Below, one piece after another: positions 43,967-52,715 of a stretch of 64,000 bases of DNA. The translations under genes and the position numbers were made by a program. Below the pieces are notes generated by a model that ran no database searches, was not told the DNA's origin, and saw only the letters and a program-made list of their open reading frames with translations. Every line of letters starts with the position of its first letter. Positions within the stretch are counted from its first letter, which is position 1. Source of the DNA: G963668185 sp965237445. Its GTDB lineage: Bacteria; Chloroflexota; Dehalococcoidia; Lucifugimonadales; G963668185. The stretch spans positions 2,914,001-2,978,000 of the forward strand of contig OZ250142.1 in NCBI GenBank assembly GCA_965237445.1, read 5' to 3'.

Positions 43967-44161
43967 CTAGCCGCAGAAGCGGCAGCGCGCGTTCTTGCGG
44001 GAGAAGATCAGTTCCCTGTCCCCGTCCTTGATCGCGTAGTCCAGCAGTACCCGCAGCGACTTGCTGCCGTCCGGGAACCTGTACTCCTTCGCCATTTCGC
44101 CGAGCCACTCGTTCTGCTCATTCTCGATCTCAAAGGACAGCGTGACCTTGTCTTTTGCCAT
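43967..44161 (-). CDS. Ribbon-helix-helix (CopG-like) protein with cysteine-containing tail
   Basis: A 64-residue protein from ATG 44161, with GGAGGTACGAGTT upstream. KDKVTLSFEIENEQNEWLGE is the strand plus first helix of an RHH fold; MAKEYRFPDGSKSLRVLLDYA is the second helix; the end RKNARCRFCG adds a CxxC pair. The longer frame to 44443 is not coding upstream of this start. It is probably a transcriptional regulator or antitoxin without an adjacent partner gene. Its own 3' end has a degenerate copy at 42758-42795. Confidence 0.7.
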   Translation of the reverse strand: MAKDKVTLSFEIENEQNEWLGEMAKEYRFPDGSKSLRVLLDYAIKDGDRELIFSRKNARCRFCG

Positions 44162-44185
44162 AACTCGTACCTCCGGAACTTTCAT

Positions 44186-44200
44186 ATTGCGTTGCGCAAT
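44186..44200. promoter_or_regulatory. Candidate operator: palindrome ATTGCG-TTG-CGCAAT
   Basis: A perfect 6-bp inverted repeat with 3-bp spacer lies 25 bp upstream of the RHH start codon. Ribbon-helix-helix proteins usually bind short inverted repeats in their own leader, so autoregulation is inferred. Confidence 0.4.
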
Positions 44201-44311
44201 CTGCCTTGGCAACAGACTTAACACATCGCAGCCAACGCCGTCGACCTCCAAAATCGCCCGGTCGCTTAGCTGGGGAGGGCAGACCCCTTCCCTTCCGCGA
44301 ACACCTGTACT

Positions 44312-44340
44312 ATTATAGATCCATGTACAACGCAACACAA
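44312..44340 (-). promoter_or_regulatory. Candidate sigma-70-type promoter for the RHH gene
   Basis: On the minus strand TTGTGT (44335-44340) is followed after 17 bp by a perfect TATAAT (44312-44317). The inferred start would give a leader of about 145 nt including the palindrome. The -35 box is weak. Confidence 0.3.
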
Positions 44341-44555
44341 AGCAGGCCCGCGCCGGCTTCCTGCCATACCGCCATGGCAGCTGCCTCAAGTCCCTCTCAA
44401 CAACGGTTAAATGTGCCTCGGACCCGCTTCGTTTCATCTTCAAACCCGTTTGGGATTGCCTCGCGAATCAGCCGTTCCCAGCTACGAATCCGGTCCAAGT
44501 TAGACAAAATGAGACAGTTGCACTTTTTGCCTCGGCCGGACGCATGCCACCGCCG

Positions 44556-45440
44556 TCACGTCTGCGAGGTCACCTCGCCGGCCGACACCGTCACGACCGA
44601 GCCGTCGCCCTGCCGCAGGATGAGGCTCCCGCCATCGTCTACCGACTCCGCGACGCCGCTGATCACCTGGTCCTTCCAGCGCACCGTCACGTGCCGTCCC
44701 AGCGTCTCCATCTCTGCGGCCCACCGCTCGGTCAGCCGTGCGCCCGTCTTCACCTCCGCGTACAGGCCGTCCATCCGCTCCAGTACCTCGCGCAGAATCG
44801 CCGTCCGGTTCCCACGGCGGCCGCTCTCCTTGTACACGCTCGTCGCCAGGCCCGCGATCTCCAAGTGCTCAGACGGGTCGAAGTTGACATTCACGCCGAT
44901 GCCGATCACAGCGTTGACGCGGCCTTCCGATCTCACAGCACCGTGCCTGGGCGAGTCCGCGCAGCCGCACTCATCGTGGATGCCAGTACCGCCGCCGTCA
45001 CTCTTAGGAGAATTTTCGATAAGTACGCCGCTTATCTTGAGACCGCCCACTCGCACGTCGTTCGGCCACTTGAGCGTCGTCCGCAGCCCCGCGCGGGCCC
45101 TGAGCGCGCCGGACACGGAAAGCGCCGCGGCCATGTTCATGAACGGTAGCTGCTCGAGCGTCGGCGTCAGCAGCAGCGAGAACGACACGTTCTGCCCTCG
45201 CGGCGAGACCCAGGCGCGGTTGAAGCGGCCCCGGCCCTTCGTCTGCTCCTCCACGATGCAGACCAGTCCTTCCGGCTCGCCCGCCTCCGCCAGCCTCCGC
45301 GTCTCGTCCATCGACGAGCCGATCCGGTCGAAGTGAATGATGCGCCGCCCGACCGTCTGCCCTCGCAGCGCCTCCCTCAGCGAATCGACGTCATAGTCGC
45401 TGTCGCTCGGGCTGATCGGGTCGCCGCCCGCCTCTACCAA
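44556..45440 (-). CDS. birA: Biotin--[acetyl-CoA-carboxylase] ligase
   Basis: About 294 residues, from a TTG at 45440 that overlaps the ggt stop region; no better start is in frame, so the N-terminus is uncertain. Biotin protein ligase motifs are RIGSSMDETRRLAE, KGRGRFNRAWVSPRGQN (the GRGRxxR biotinyl-AMP loop), LKWPNDVRVGGLKISGVL and the GIGVNVN strand. The C-terminal SH3-like domain is present (VRWKDQVISGVAES). There is no N-terminal HTH, so it is a monofunctional ligase without the repressor role. The long frame upstream of 45440 is a shadow of ggt. A short insertion-like region (SPKSDGGGTGIHDECG) interrupts the domain. Confidence 0.9.
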   Translation of the reverse strand: MVEAGGDPISPSDSDYDVDSLREALRGQTVGRRIIHFDRIGSSMDETRRLAEAGEPEGLVCIVEEQTKGRGRFNRAWVSPRGQNVSFSLLLTPTLEQLPFMNMAAALSVSGALRARAGLRTTLKWPNDVRVGGLKISGVLIENSPKSDGGGTGIHDECGCADSPRHGAVRSEGRVNAVIGIGVNVNFDPSEHLEIAGLATSVYKESGRRGNRTAILREVLERMDGLYAEVKTGARLTERWAAEMETLGRHVTVRWKDQVISGVAESVDDGGSLILRQGDGSVVTVSAGEVTSQT

Positions 45441-47083
45441 CCGATCGCTGCCCCGTCTCTCCTCGGGTCCGCGCCGCCATAGTAGACGCCGTTCGAGCTG
45501 TCGGCCACGATCCCGTGCGCCCCGCCGACCGTCGGAGAGTACGCTTCGATCACGTTCACCGCGTGGCCCATGTCCTCCAGTGCCCGCCGCACATGCATCG
45601 GGAACCGCTCCTCCATGTCCACCTCCCGGTCCCGCACCACCTTGAGCCTCGGCGCCTCGATCGCCTGTTGCACGTCCATCCCGTAGTCCAGCACGTTCAT
45701 CAGGAACTGCGGCGTCGTCTGCAGGATGCCGTAGCTCCCCGGCGTGCCCATGCTCGCCAGGAACCGGCCGTCCCTGAACGTCTGTATCGGCGAGAGCACG
45801 AAGTCCACCCGCCTGCGGGGCCCGAGCAGGTTCGGGCTGCCCTCCTCCAGGTCGAACCACAGCGCCATGTTGTTCAGGAAGATGCCCGTTCCGCCGACGG
45901 CCACCGCGCACCCGAACGCGCCGCCGAGCGTCTGCGTAACCGACGCCACGTTGCCGTCCCGGTCGATAGCCGCGAAGTGCGTGGTCATGCCGCCCTCGCG
46001 GTCGTCGACGGTGCCCGGCGCCAGCGCGTCGTTCGGCACATCGCGCCCGAACCGCTCGCCGCGCACAACCGCCGCGCTGCCCATATCGATGCGCGCCCGC
46101 TGCCGTTCCGCGTACTCGTCCGAGAGCAGCGTCTCGAGCGGCGCGGTCACGTTGTCGGGGTCGCCGCCGTACTCGATCCTGTCGGTCACGGCCAGCTTGG
46201 CTGCTTCGATGAAGTAGTGCAGCGTCTCCGGCCGCTGATAGACGTCCGGACCGCAGTCGATCTGCTCCATCGTCTTGAGCGTCTGCAGGATCTGGAACCC
46301 GCTGGAGTTGGGCGGCATCGAGTTGAGCACGTGCCCCCGGTAGTTGATCGTGATCGGCTCCTGCCAGTACGCGTCGTAGCCGGCCAGGTCGTCCGCCGTG
46401 ATCACGCCGCCCGCGTCCTGGCACCCTTTCACGATCCGGGCTGCCAGCGCGCCCCGGTAGAACTCGTCCTTGCCGCCTTTCGCTATCGCTTCGAGCGACC
46501 GGGCGAGCTCCCAGAAGCGCAGCCGGGAGCCTTGTGCAGGCGGGCGCCCTCCGGGACCGAGAACGATCGACGCCGACTCCGCGAACTTGGCAAGCCTCGG
46601 CGCCGCCTTGATCATCGTCCGGGCGTTGCCCGCCGTGACCGCGATCCCCTTCTCCGCATACTCGATTGCCGGACGGAGCAGCCGCTCCAGCTCCATCGTG
46701 CCGTACGTCTCGTGGATCGTCAGCCAGCCGGCCACGTTGCCGGGCACCTGCGCCGCGAGGGGCCCGGTGCCGTGCTCACCGGCGCTCCCGAACATGCCGG
46801 GATGAGCGGCCGCCGGAGCTCGGCCCGAGAAGTTGAGGCCTCTAACTTTGTTGGCGGAGGCGTCGTAAAGCAGGGCCATTCCGATCCCGCCGGGCCCGGA
46901 CATGTACGGCTCGGCCACGCCGATGGCCGCCGCCGTTGCGACCGCCGCGTCGAAGGCGTTGCCCCCGTCCATCAGCGCTCGCAGCCCGGCCATCGAGGCC
47001 CAGGGATGGGCCGATGTCACCATGCCGTTCACGCCCGTCGCGACGGGCCTGTTCGAGGGTGGGTGGAATGTTGAGTGACTCAC
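45434..47083 (-). CDS. ggt: Gamma-glutamyltransferase family protein
   Basis: A 549-residue Ntn-hydrolase. N-terminal GMVTSAHPWASMAGLRALMDGGNAFDAAVA is typical, followed by GPGGIGMALLYD. The autoprocessing threonine is in GGMTTHFAAIDRDGNVAS (about residue 375), which becomes the N-terminal nucleophile of the small subunit. LNNMALWFD and GSPNLLGPRRR continue the family pattern. No signal peptide is present, so it is probably cytoplasmic, as in many GGT-like hydrolases of unknown acyl substrate. GTG start at 47083. The stop overlaps the birA start. Confidence 0.92.
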   Translation of the reverse strand: MSHSTFHPPSNRPVATGVNGMVTSAHPWASMAGLRALMDGGNAFDAAVATAAAIGVAEPYMSGPGGIGMALLYDASANKVRGLNFSGRAPAAAHPGMFGSAGEHGTGPLAAQVPGNVAGWLTIHETYGTMELERLLRPAIEYAEKGIAVTAGNARTMIKAAPRLAKFAESASIVLGPGGRPPAQGSRLRFWELARSLEAIAKGGKDEFYRGALAARIVKGCQDAGGVITADDLAGYDAYWQEPITINYRGHVLNSMPPNSSGFQILQTLKTMEQIDCGPDVYQRPETLHYFIEAAKLAVTDRIEYGGDPDNVTAPLETLLSDEYAERQRARIDMGSAAVVRGERFGRDVPNDALAPGTVDDREGGMTTHFAAIDRDGNVASVTQTLGGAFGCAVAVGGTGIFLNNMALWFDLEEGSPNLLGPRRRVDFVLSPIQTFRDGRFLASMGTPGSYGILQTTPQFLMNVLDYGMDVQQAIEAPRLKVVRDREVDMEERFPMHVRRALEDMGHAVNVIEAYSPTVGGAHGIVADSSNGVYYGGADPRRDGAAIGW

Positions 47084-47277
47084 GGCAAACTACCTGCCTT
47101 CCAAGGATCGGCTAAAGCTGGCCACAAGCTATTCACTCACTACCGGCTTGTCAAGAAAGTGCGTGCGGCGGCGCCGCACCCAGCTTGGTTTCCGTTGACC
47201 ATTAGTTCGGGGCCTGCTAGCATCATGCTAGGTATGATGCTTCCGAATGCCACTTCACCACGGTAGTTGAGGAGACC

Positions 47278-47700
47278 ATGACGACAACTTCCAACATCAT
47301 TGACGTTACCCCGCTCGCCGCCGAGAAGCTCGTCGACGCGCTCAAAGAACAGGGCGAAGAGGGGTCCCTGCTGCGCGTTATGGTCATGCCCGGAGGCAAT
47401 GGCGGCATCCAGTACATGCTGGGCGTCGAGAAGGAACCGGCTGAAGGCGATATCGTCATAGACGCCAGTTCGGTGAAGGTGCTCGTGGACGCCGAAAGCA
47501 TACCGCTCGTGGAGGGCGCCCAGATCGACTATATAGAGGGCCTTATGCGCAGCGGCTTCGTGATCAGCAACCCCAACGCGCAGTCGGGCGGATGCGGATG
47601 CGGCGGAGGCGGCTGTGGTGGCGGAGGAGGAGGCGGATGCGGCGGTGGTGGTGGTGGTGGTGGCTGCGGATGCGGTGGTGGCGGCTGCGGAGGCGGCTAG
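47278..47700 (+). CDS. HesB/IscA-type protein with Gly/Cys-repeat tail
   Basis: A 140-residue protein starting at ATG 47278 with GAGGAG upstream. Residues 1-102 are an A-type Fe-S carrier fold (DVTPLAAEKLVDALKEQGEE, LLRVMVMPGGNGGIQYMLG, DYIEGLMRSGFVISNPNA). The first cluster cysteine of the usual GGCSG is absent (GGNGG). The C-terminal CGCG pair is present (GGCGCG) and is extended into a 38-residue Gly/Cys-only tail with seven cysteines, encoded by a near-microsatellite GGT/GGC/GGA run. Typical IscA/ErpA is about 110 residues with three cysteines. Cluster or metal binding by the tail is plausible. Confidence 0.85.
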   Translation: MTTTSNIIDVTPLAAEKLVDALKEQGEEGSLLRVMVMPGGNGGIQYMLGVEKEPAEGDIVIDASSVKVLVDAESIPLVEGAQIDYIEGLMRSGFVISNPNAQSGGCGCGGGGCGGGGGGGCGGGGGGGGCGCGGGGCGGG

Positions 47701-47794
47701 CCCGTACTCGCAGGCATTTAACACTGCCGGGCGCGGCGCCAATGTTGCTACCACTTTGGGCCGGACTGCTCTGACATCCTTGAGCCTTAACTGA

Positions 47795-48496
47795 ATGCTC
47801 ATCCGTCTGCTGAGTCAGTTCGGTGTCGATCCTGTAGGCGCCGTCATCACGCTTCTGGTGCTGATCGGCTCCCTGGTCGCGGCGGTGACATTCCACGAGT
47901 TCAGTCACGCGATCGCGGCATCGCGGCTCGGCGACGACACTGCCAGGCGCCTGGGCAGAGTGTCCCTTAATCCAATCAGGCACCTCGACCCGATGGGCTC
48001 GATGATGATCTTGGTGGCCGGCTTCGGATGGGGCAAGCCCGTTCCTGTGAACAGCACCTACCTTCGGCCGAATCCGCGAAGCGGTGCCGCGATTGTGGCC
48101 GCTGCAGGCCCCGTTTCGAACATCCTGTTGGCGGCGGTGCTTACGCTGCCTCTCAACGTAGGACTACTGAACCCGGAGGTTGTTGGATTCACGTTTTTCG
48201 ACGGAGTCGCTGACGATTTACCTGGCTACATCGTTAGCTCGCTCGTCTTCTGGAACATCCTGTTGGCGGTGTTCAACCTGCTCCCGATTGCGCCGCTGGA
48301 CGGGTTCAGTGTGGCCGTCGGCCTTCTGCCCCGCGACGCATCCGCGGCTCTTTTGAGGATGGAACGCATTGGGCCGCTCATCCTGTTCGGAATCATTGCG
48401 GTTGGCTTGTTTACCAACCTGAACATTCTTTGGGCCCTGATCGGCCCGGTGATCAATGTTTTGGGAGAGTTGCTTCTGGTCGGCTACGCCGTCTAG
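47795..48496 (+). CDS. Site-2 protease family (M50) membrane zinc protease
   Basis: A 233-residue multi-span protein. The zinc motif HEFSHAIAA lies in the second membrane segment (about residue 34) and the second ligand motif NLLPIAPLDGF is near 165. GWGKPVPVN and AAAGPVSNILLAA are family-typical. There is no PDZ domain. Such short S2P homologues (YwhC-like) cleave transmembrane helices within the membrane; the substrate is unknown. It is followed by tyrA 62 bp later. Confidence 0.9.
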   Translation: MLIRLLSQFGVDPVGAVITLLVLIGSLVAAVTFHEFSHAIAASRLGDDTARRLGRVSLNPIRHLDPMGSMMILVAGFGWGKPVPVNSTYLRPNPRSGAAIVAAAGPVSNILLAAVLTLPLNVGLLNPEVVGFTFFDGVADDLPGYIVSSLVFWNILLAVFNLLPIAPLDGFSVAVGLLPRDASAALLRMERIGPLILFGIIAVGLFTNLNILWALIGPVINVLGELLLVGYAV

Positions 48497-48558
48497 CGCG
48501 TTCGTTTAATATATCGATGTCGGATTCCGGAAGAAAAAGTGATGGCAGGAGTGGTGCT

Positions 48559-49560
48559 GTGGAGCGAATCACAATAGTTGGGCTGGGGCCACTCGGAACA
48601 TCGGTCGGCCTCGGACTGAAGAAGGCAAACCTCTCCAATGCCGAGATCATCGGCACTTCCCGCGAGCGCAGGAACGCCTCAAACGCCAACAAAGTCGGTG
48701 CGGTTGACCGCACGTACGCCAGTCTTGGAGCCGCCGTCGACGGCGCCAACCTCGTCATTCTGGACGCCGACATGGGCCAGACCGAGGACCTGCTGAAGAC
48801 CCTTGGACAGCGCCTCGATCCCGGCACCGTGATCACGGATCTGGGGGTCATGAAGTCCAAGGTCGTTGCGTGGGCGGAGGAGTACGTGAAGGACGGAGTC
48901 TACTTCGTGCCGGGCCGCCCGTTGCCGAAGAAGCCCATGGCCACCCTGGAGGACGCGGACGGCGACGCTTTCCAGGACTGCCAGTACTGCATCGTCCCGC
49001 CGGTAACTGCGCCCGAAGCGGCCGTAAAGACCGTGGTCGGCATGGCCGACGCGCTGGGGGCCAGGCCTTTCTTCATGGACGCGCTGGAGCACGATTCCTT
49101 CGCCGCCGGGACCAGCTACCTGCCGGTCGTCCTGTCTTCAGCGTTGGTAACGGCGACCACGTCGAGCGAGTCCTGGAGAGAGATGCACCGCCTGGTCTCC
49201 TCGGAGTGGGAGGCGGTGAGCAGACTGGCGTCCGAGAACCCGGAAGACAACCATGCGATTGCGAGGGCCAATCCTGAGCTTCTCGCGCAGTGGATCGATA
49301 AACTGATAGCCGAACTGCAGGCGTACCGCACCAAGATCGCTGACGACAGCGAAGACCTGCTCCACGTTTTCGTCGAGGCCTGGGAGGCCCGTGCAAGGTG
49401 GGAGCACGGCGTGGTCGAGGACCGCGGCGGCCCTGAAATCCCTGGCTCCATGCAGAGCATGGGAGCGTTCCTGTTCGGCGACCGCCTGATGCGAAGGCAG
49501 CGCGAGATGTCCGATAGGGAGAAGGCACGGCAGTGGACTTACGACAGAGGACGTAGGTAG
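48559..49560 (+). CDS. tyrA: Prephenate dehydrogenase
   Basis: A 333-residue TyrA, from GTG 48559, chosen because AGGAG precedes it and the protein then starts right at the Rossmann strand (ERITIVGLGPLGTSVG); ATG 48517 is an alternative 14 residues longer. The NAD motif, VILDADMG, and the substrate-domain FVPGRPLPKK and ALEHDSFAAGTSYLPVVLSS are visible. Active-site residues of the canonical HPM motif are changed here (RPLPKKPM), so substrate preference may be relaxed. The next gene is aroA, 6 bp away, fitting an aromatic amino-acid operon. Confidence 0.87.
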   Translation: MERITIVGLGPLGTSVGLGLKKANLSNAEIIGTSRERRNASNANKVGAVDRTYASLGAAVDGANLVILDADMGQTEDLLKTLGQRLDPGTVITDLGVMKSKVVAWAEEYVKDGVYFVPGRPLPKKPMATLEDADGDAFQDCQYCIVPPVTAPEAAVKTVVGMADALGARPFFMDALEHDSFAAGTSYLPVVLSSALVTATTSSESWREMHRLVSSEWEAVSRLASENPEDNHAIARANPELLAQWIDKLIAELQAYRTKIADDSEDLLHVFVEAWEARARWEHGVVEDRGGPEIPGSMQSMGAFLFGDRLMRRQREMSDREKARQWTYDRGRR

Positions 49561-49566
49561 GAACAC

Positions 49567-50886
49567 ATGCCGCAAGCCGCTACCGTAACGCCTCCCCGCT
49601 CTCTGGAGGGTACAGCCACTCCTCCAGGAGACAAGTCGATCTCTCACAGGGCAATCCTGCTGAACGCGATCGCCGAAGGCTCGGCCATGGTCTCCAATCT
49701 TTGCGTCGGGGACGACAGGGACTCCATTCTGAGGTGCATGAGGGGGCTGGGAGCGCGCATCAAGCGTCTTCCCTACCATGTTCACGACGGAGAAGAACAG
49801 GAGACGGACTGTTTCCTCGTCCGGGGCAGAGGGCCGCAGAGCTTGAGGGAGCCTCCCAGCGTGCTGAACGCAGGAAACAGCGGCACGACGATGCGTCTCG
49901 TGACGGGCCTGCTGGCAGCCCAGCCGTTTTTCAGCGTCCTCTCCGGAGACAGATCGCTCCGCCGCAGGCCAATGGACCGCATCATCAGGCCGCTGACTCA
50001 CATGGGCGCCCGAATCTCGGCCCGCGGCGATGACAGGCTCGCGCCCATCGCGGTTAAGGGCGGCGACCTCAGGGGAATCGAGTACGAGCTCCCCGTGGCC
50101 AGCGCACAATTGAAGTCGTCGCTACTCATCGCGGGGCTGCACGCGCAGGGCGAGACAACTGTGATTTCACCAGCGTCTAGCCGCGATCACACCGAGCGGA
50201 TGATGAAGGCGATGGGAGCGGACATCGCCGAGGACGGTCTGCAGGTCACTGTGCGCCGCTCCAGGTTGCAGGCGGCAAACATCCGCGTGCCGGGAGACAT
50301 TAGCGGTGCGGCCTTCTGGATGGTCGCCGCAGCATGCCACCCGAACGCCAGGCTTCGCATCAGGAGCGTCGGCATCAACCCGTCCCGGACCGGCGTCATC
50401 GAGGTCCTGGAGTCCATGGGAGCGCGGATCCTACTTGAGAATGAGCACGACGACCTCGGGGAGCCCGCGGCCGACATCGTCGTGGAATCCAGCGAATTGA
50501 ACGGGGTGGAGATCGCGGGGGACCTGATACCGCGCGTTATCGACGAAATCCCGGTCCTGGCGCTGGCCGCCTGCCACGCTAAGGGCACGACAATCATCCG
50601 CGATGCCTCAGAACTGCGTGTGAAAGAGTCCGACAGAATCTCTGCCACGGTTGACGGGCTCACGCGCCTTGGAGCGGACATCGAAGAACTGGAAGACGGC
50701 ATGCTGGTCCGCGGTGGTCGCAAGCTCACCGGGACGACGTGCCGAAGCCACGGCGACCACCGCATCGCCATGACCATGGGAATCGCGGGTCTACTCGCGG
50801 ACGGTGAGACAACGGTACTTGGGGCCGATGACGCCGCAATCTCTTACCCATCATTTTGGGACACTATCAAGGCGCTGACCGCGTAG
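49567..50886 (+). CDS. aroA: 5-enolpyruvylshikimate-3-phosphate synthase
   Basis: A 439-residue EPSP synthase. PGDKSISHRAILLNA (about residue 20) is the PEP/shikimate-binding lysine region, LNAGNSGTTMRLVTG (about 100) is the second signature, and LRVKESDRISATVDG (about 355) the third. EPSPS condenses shikimate-3-phosphate with PEP in the shikimate pathway. A roughly 15-residue insert (YHVHDGEEQETDCF) lies before the second signature. The gene lies between tyrA and gmk. Class I or II status cannot be judged safely by eye. Confidence 0.96.
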   Translation: MPQAATVTPPRSLEGTATPPGDKSISHRAILLNAIAEGSAMVSNLCVGDDRDSILRCMRGLGARIKRLPYHVHDGEEQETDCFLVRGRGPQSLREPPSVLNAGNSGTTMRLVTGLLAAQPFFSVLSGDRSLRRRPMDRIIRPLTHMGARISARGDDRLAPIAVKGGDLRGIEYELPVASAQLKSSLLIAGLHAQGETTVISPASSRDHTERMMKAMGADIAEDGLQVTVRRSRLQAANIRVPGDISGAAFWMVAAACHPNARLRIRSVGINPSRTGVIEVLESMGARILLENEHDDLGEPAADIVVESSELNGVEIAGDLIPRVIDEIPVLALAACHAKGTTIIRDASELRVKESDRISATVDGLTRLGADIEELEDGMLVRGGRKLTGTTCRSHGDHRIAMTMGIAGLLADGETTVLGADDAAISYPSFWDTIKALTA

Positions 50887-51530
50887 CGGGCGGCCCGCCG
50901 GACGATTCACAGTCGCGGGACCGCAGCCCCAGCACGAGTCTGTTGGTCGTTCTGTCCGGGCCTTCCGGCGTCGGCAAGGACGCGGTGATGGACGGGCTAA
51001 GAGATCGGCTACAGCGACAGGACGGCTACCACTTCGCCGTAACCGCAACTACGCGCCCCATGCGGCCCGGTGAACGTGACGGGGCACCCTACCGGTTCCT
51101 GTCCGTGAGCGAGTTCGAAGACCTGCTCGCGAGCGATGGCCTACTTGAGCATGCTGTCGTGTATGGGAACCTGTACGGGACCCCCAAGGATCCCGTCAGT
51201 GAGGCTCTCGCCCAGGGAAAGGTCGTGATCTTGAAGGTCGACATTCAGGGCGCGGAGGCCGTTCGATTCATGGCCCCTGACTCCCTGACCGTCTTCCTCG
51301 CACCTCCTGACCTGGACGTGCTCAAGAGCCGGCTGGAAGGACGCGGAACCGAATCGGCCAGCGCCTTGGAGTCCCGTCTGTCGGCCGCCGCGGCTGAGAT
51401 GAAGCAGGCAGGCAGCTTCAATCATGTCGTGGTCAACCACGAAGGTCGGCTAGACGAGACCGTCGACAACGTCCTGCACATCGTCGATGCGGAGCTAAGG
51501 TCAGGCAGACCACGCCGCTACGAATTCTAA
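50856..51530 (+). CDS. gmk: Guanylate kinase
   Basis: Up to 224 residues. The P-loop is VVLSGPSGVGKDAVM; GMP-binding residues are in TATTRPMRPGERDGAPY; AVVYGNLYGTP and VDIQGAEAVR follow the family. The start is uncertain: the frame begins at TTG 50856 inside aroA, whereas the conserved core would fit a TTG at 50943 (LVVLSGPSG). No good ribosome-binding site is seen for either. Gmk phosphorylates GMP to GDP. Confidence 0.92.
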   Translation: MGHYQGADRVAGGPPDDSQSRDRSPSTSLLVVLSGPSGVGKDAVMDGLRDRLQRQDGYHFAVTATTRPMRPGERDGAPYRFLSVSEFEDLLASDGLLEHAVVYGNLYGTPKDPVSEALAQGKVVILKVDIQGAEAVRFMAPDSLTVFLAPPDLDVLKSRLEGRGTESASALESRLSAAAAEMKQAGSFNHVVVNHEGRLDETVDNVLHIVDAELRSGRPRRYEF

Positions 51531-51549
51531 AGAGAGCGAGGCCCCGCGC

Positions 51550-52569
51550 CTAGACTGCCTGCAGCTCCCTGATCATGCTCGCAAGAAGCTCCCGGTCTTC
51601 CTCCGTCTCGACGGGAATCGACAGATTAATGGAGCCGGCGTAGGGACCATACTGCTCCTTGATCTTGTCCACGATCTCATCGTACAAGCCAACAACCGCA
51701 AATGCGTCCAGCATCTCGTCCGTGATCTCGGCGCCCATCTCGCCCCAGCGACCTTCGACCGACATCCTGTACAGCTTCTTCGCCGTGTCATCCCAGCCAT
51801 GCGTGGCCATCACCGGCGCGTAGCTTCGAGTCGAGGCGTAGAAGGCGATGCTCGTCTTGGCCCCGGCCCGCGCCTTCTCAAGGGCCTCCTCCGAAGCCGC
51901 GGTGACGACAAAGCCGCCCGCGCTCACCTCGATGTCGCTCAGGCTGCGCCCCGCCTTCGCTGCCCCGCGCTCCAGGCTGGGCAGCACCACCTCACTTGTG
52001 TATTTGTGCGTGCTGTAAGAGTGCAGAAACACCCCCTGGCAGAGCTCACCGGCGACTTCGAGCATCCTCGAATTGACAGCCGCTATGAAGACTTCGATGT
52101 CCGGGTGCTCGATTGGCTCTGGCCTGAAGAAAGGCGGCATGAGATTCATTTGATAGTGCTTGCCCACGAATTCGAACTTGCCGCCGTTCTGCCAGCAGTC
52201 CCAGGCAGCCCGCATCGCGAGTATGTACTCTCGCATCCGGGCGGCCGGCGAAGACCACGTGCCGCTGAACCTGCGCACTATGTGGCCTCGCACCTGGCTG
52301 CCAAGTCCAAGGCGCAGCCTGCCGTTTGAAAGGTTCTGAAGGTCCCAGGCTATGTACGCCATGTCCGTAGGGCTGCGCGGAAACGCCAGCGCGATCGATG
52401 TCTGCAGCCCGACGCGCTCCGTATGTTCGGCCGCAAGGGTGAGCGGAATGAAAGGGTTGTGCTTGGTCTCGCTTGTCGAGAAGACGTCGTACCCCATCGC
52501 TTCGGCGTTGCGTGCCGCTTCGGGGATCGTGTGCGGCGCGCTCAGGTCTCCGGTCGCAACTACCTTCAT
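51550..52569 (-). CDS. LLM-class flavin/F420-dependent oxidoreductase
   Basis: A 339-residue bacterial luciferase-like protein from ATG 52569 (KVVATGDLSAPHTIP), preceded by AGGAG; the frame extends upstream without real coding. TSIALAFPRSPTDMAYIAWD and RLRLGLGSQVRGHIVRRFS are typical of the F420-dependent LLM subgroup, and IEVFIAAVNSRMLEVAGELC is the cofactor region. Whether FMN or F420 is used cannot be read from the sequence. Function is oxidation or reduction of a small molecule, unknown. The IS30 element lies 147 bp upstream of the start. Confidence 0.87.
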   Translation of the reverse strand: MKVVATGDLSAPHTIPEAARNAEAMGYDVFSTSETKHNPFIPLTLAAEHTERVGLQTSIALAFPRSPTDMAYIAWDLQNLSNGRLRLGLGSQVRGHIVRRFSGTWSSPAARMREYILAMRAAWDCWQNGGKFEFVGKHYQMNLMPPFFRPEPIEHPDIEVFIAAVNSRMLEVAGELCQGVFLHSYSTHKYTSEVVLPSLERGAAKAGRSLSDIEVSAGGFVVTAASEEALEKARAGAKTSIAFYASTRSYAPVMATHGWDDTAKKLYRMSVEGRWGEMGAEITDEMLDAFAVVGLYDEIVDKIKEQYGPYAGSINLSIPVETEEDRELLASMIRELQAV

Positions 52570-52715
52570 TTGGGACTCCTGTGGCAATCGAAACGTTTGC
52601 AGTCTTGAGTGGGCCCGCAGCTTAGCCTTGGCAAGAGCCGGATTCAACCGGAGGTGCGATGAGCATTTGGTTTGGTCCCGGTAGGCGTGATGCCAACCAC
52701 CTGTGGATACTCTAA

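Larger units (their letters stand above)
44162..44555. other. Non-coding leader and spacer between RHH gene and birA
   Basis: This 394-bp gap between the RHH start and the birA stop has no convincing gene. It contains the palindrome at 44186-44200 and a candidate minus-strand promoter at 44312-44340, both upstream of the RHH gene. The part from 44390 to 44530 has no recognisable structure. Confidence 0.5.

Noticed and set aside
45441..46424. Long N-terminal extension of the birA frame
   Set aside because: The upstream part is Arg/Gly/Ala-rich and lies out of frame over ggt; biotin ligase homology begins only after about 45440.
45515..47074. 519-residue plus-strand frame
   Set aside because: Antisense shadow of gamma-glutamyltransferase, which has its catalytic motif on the other strand.
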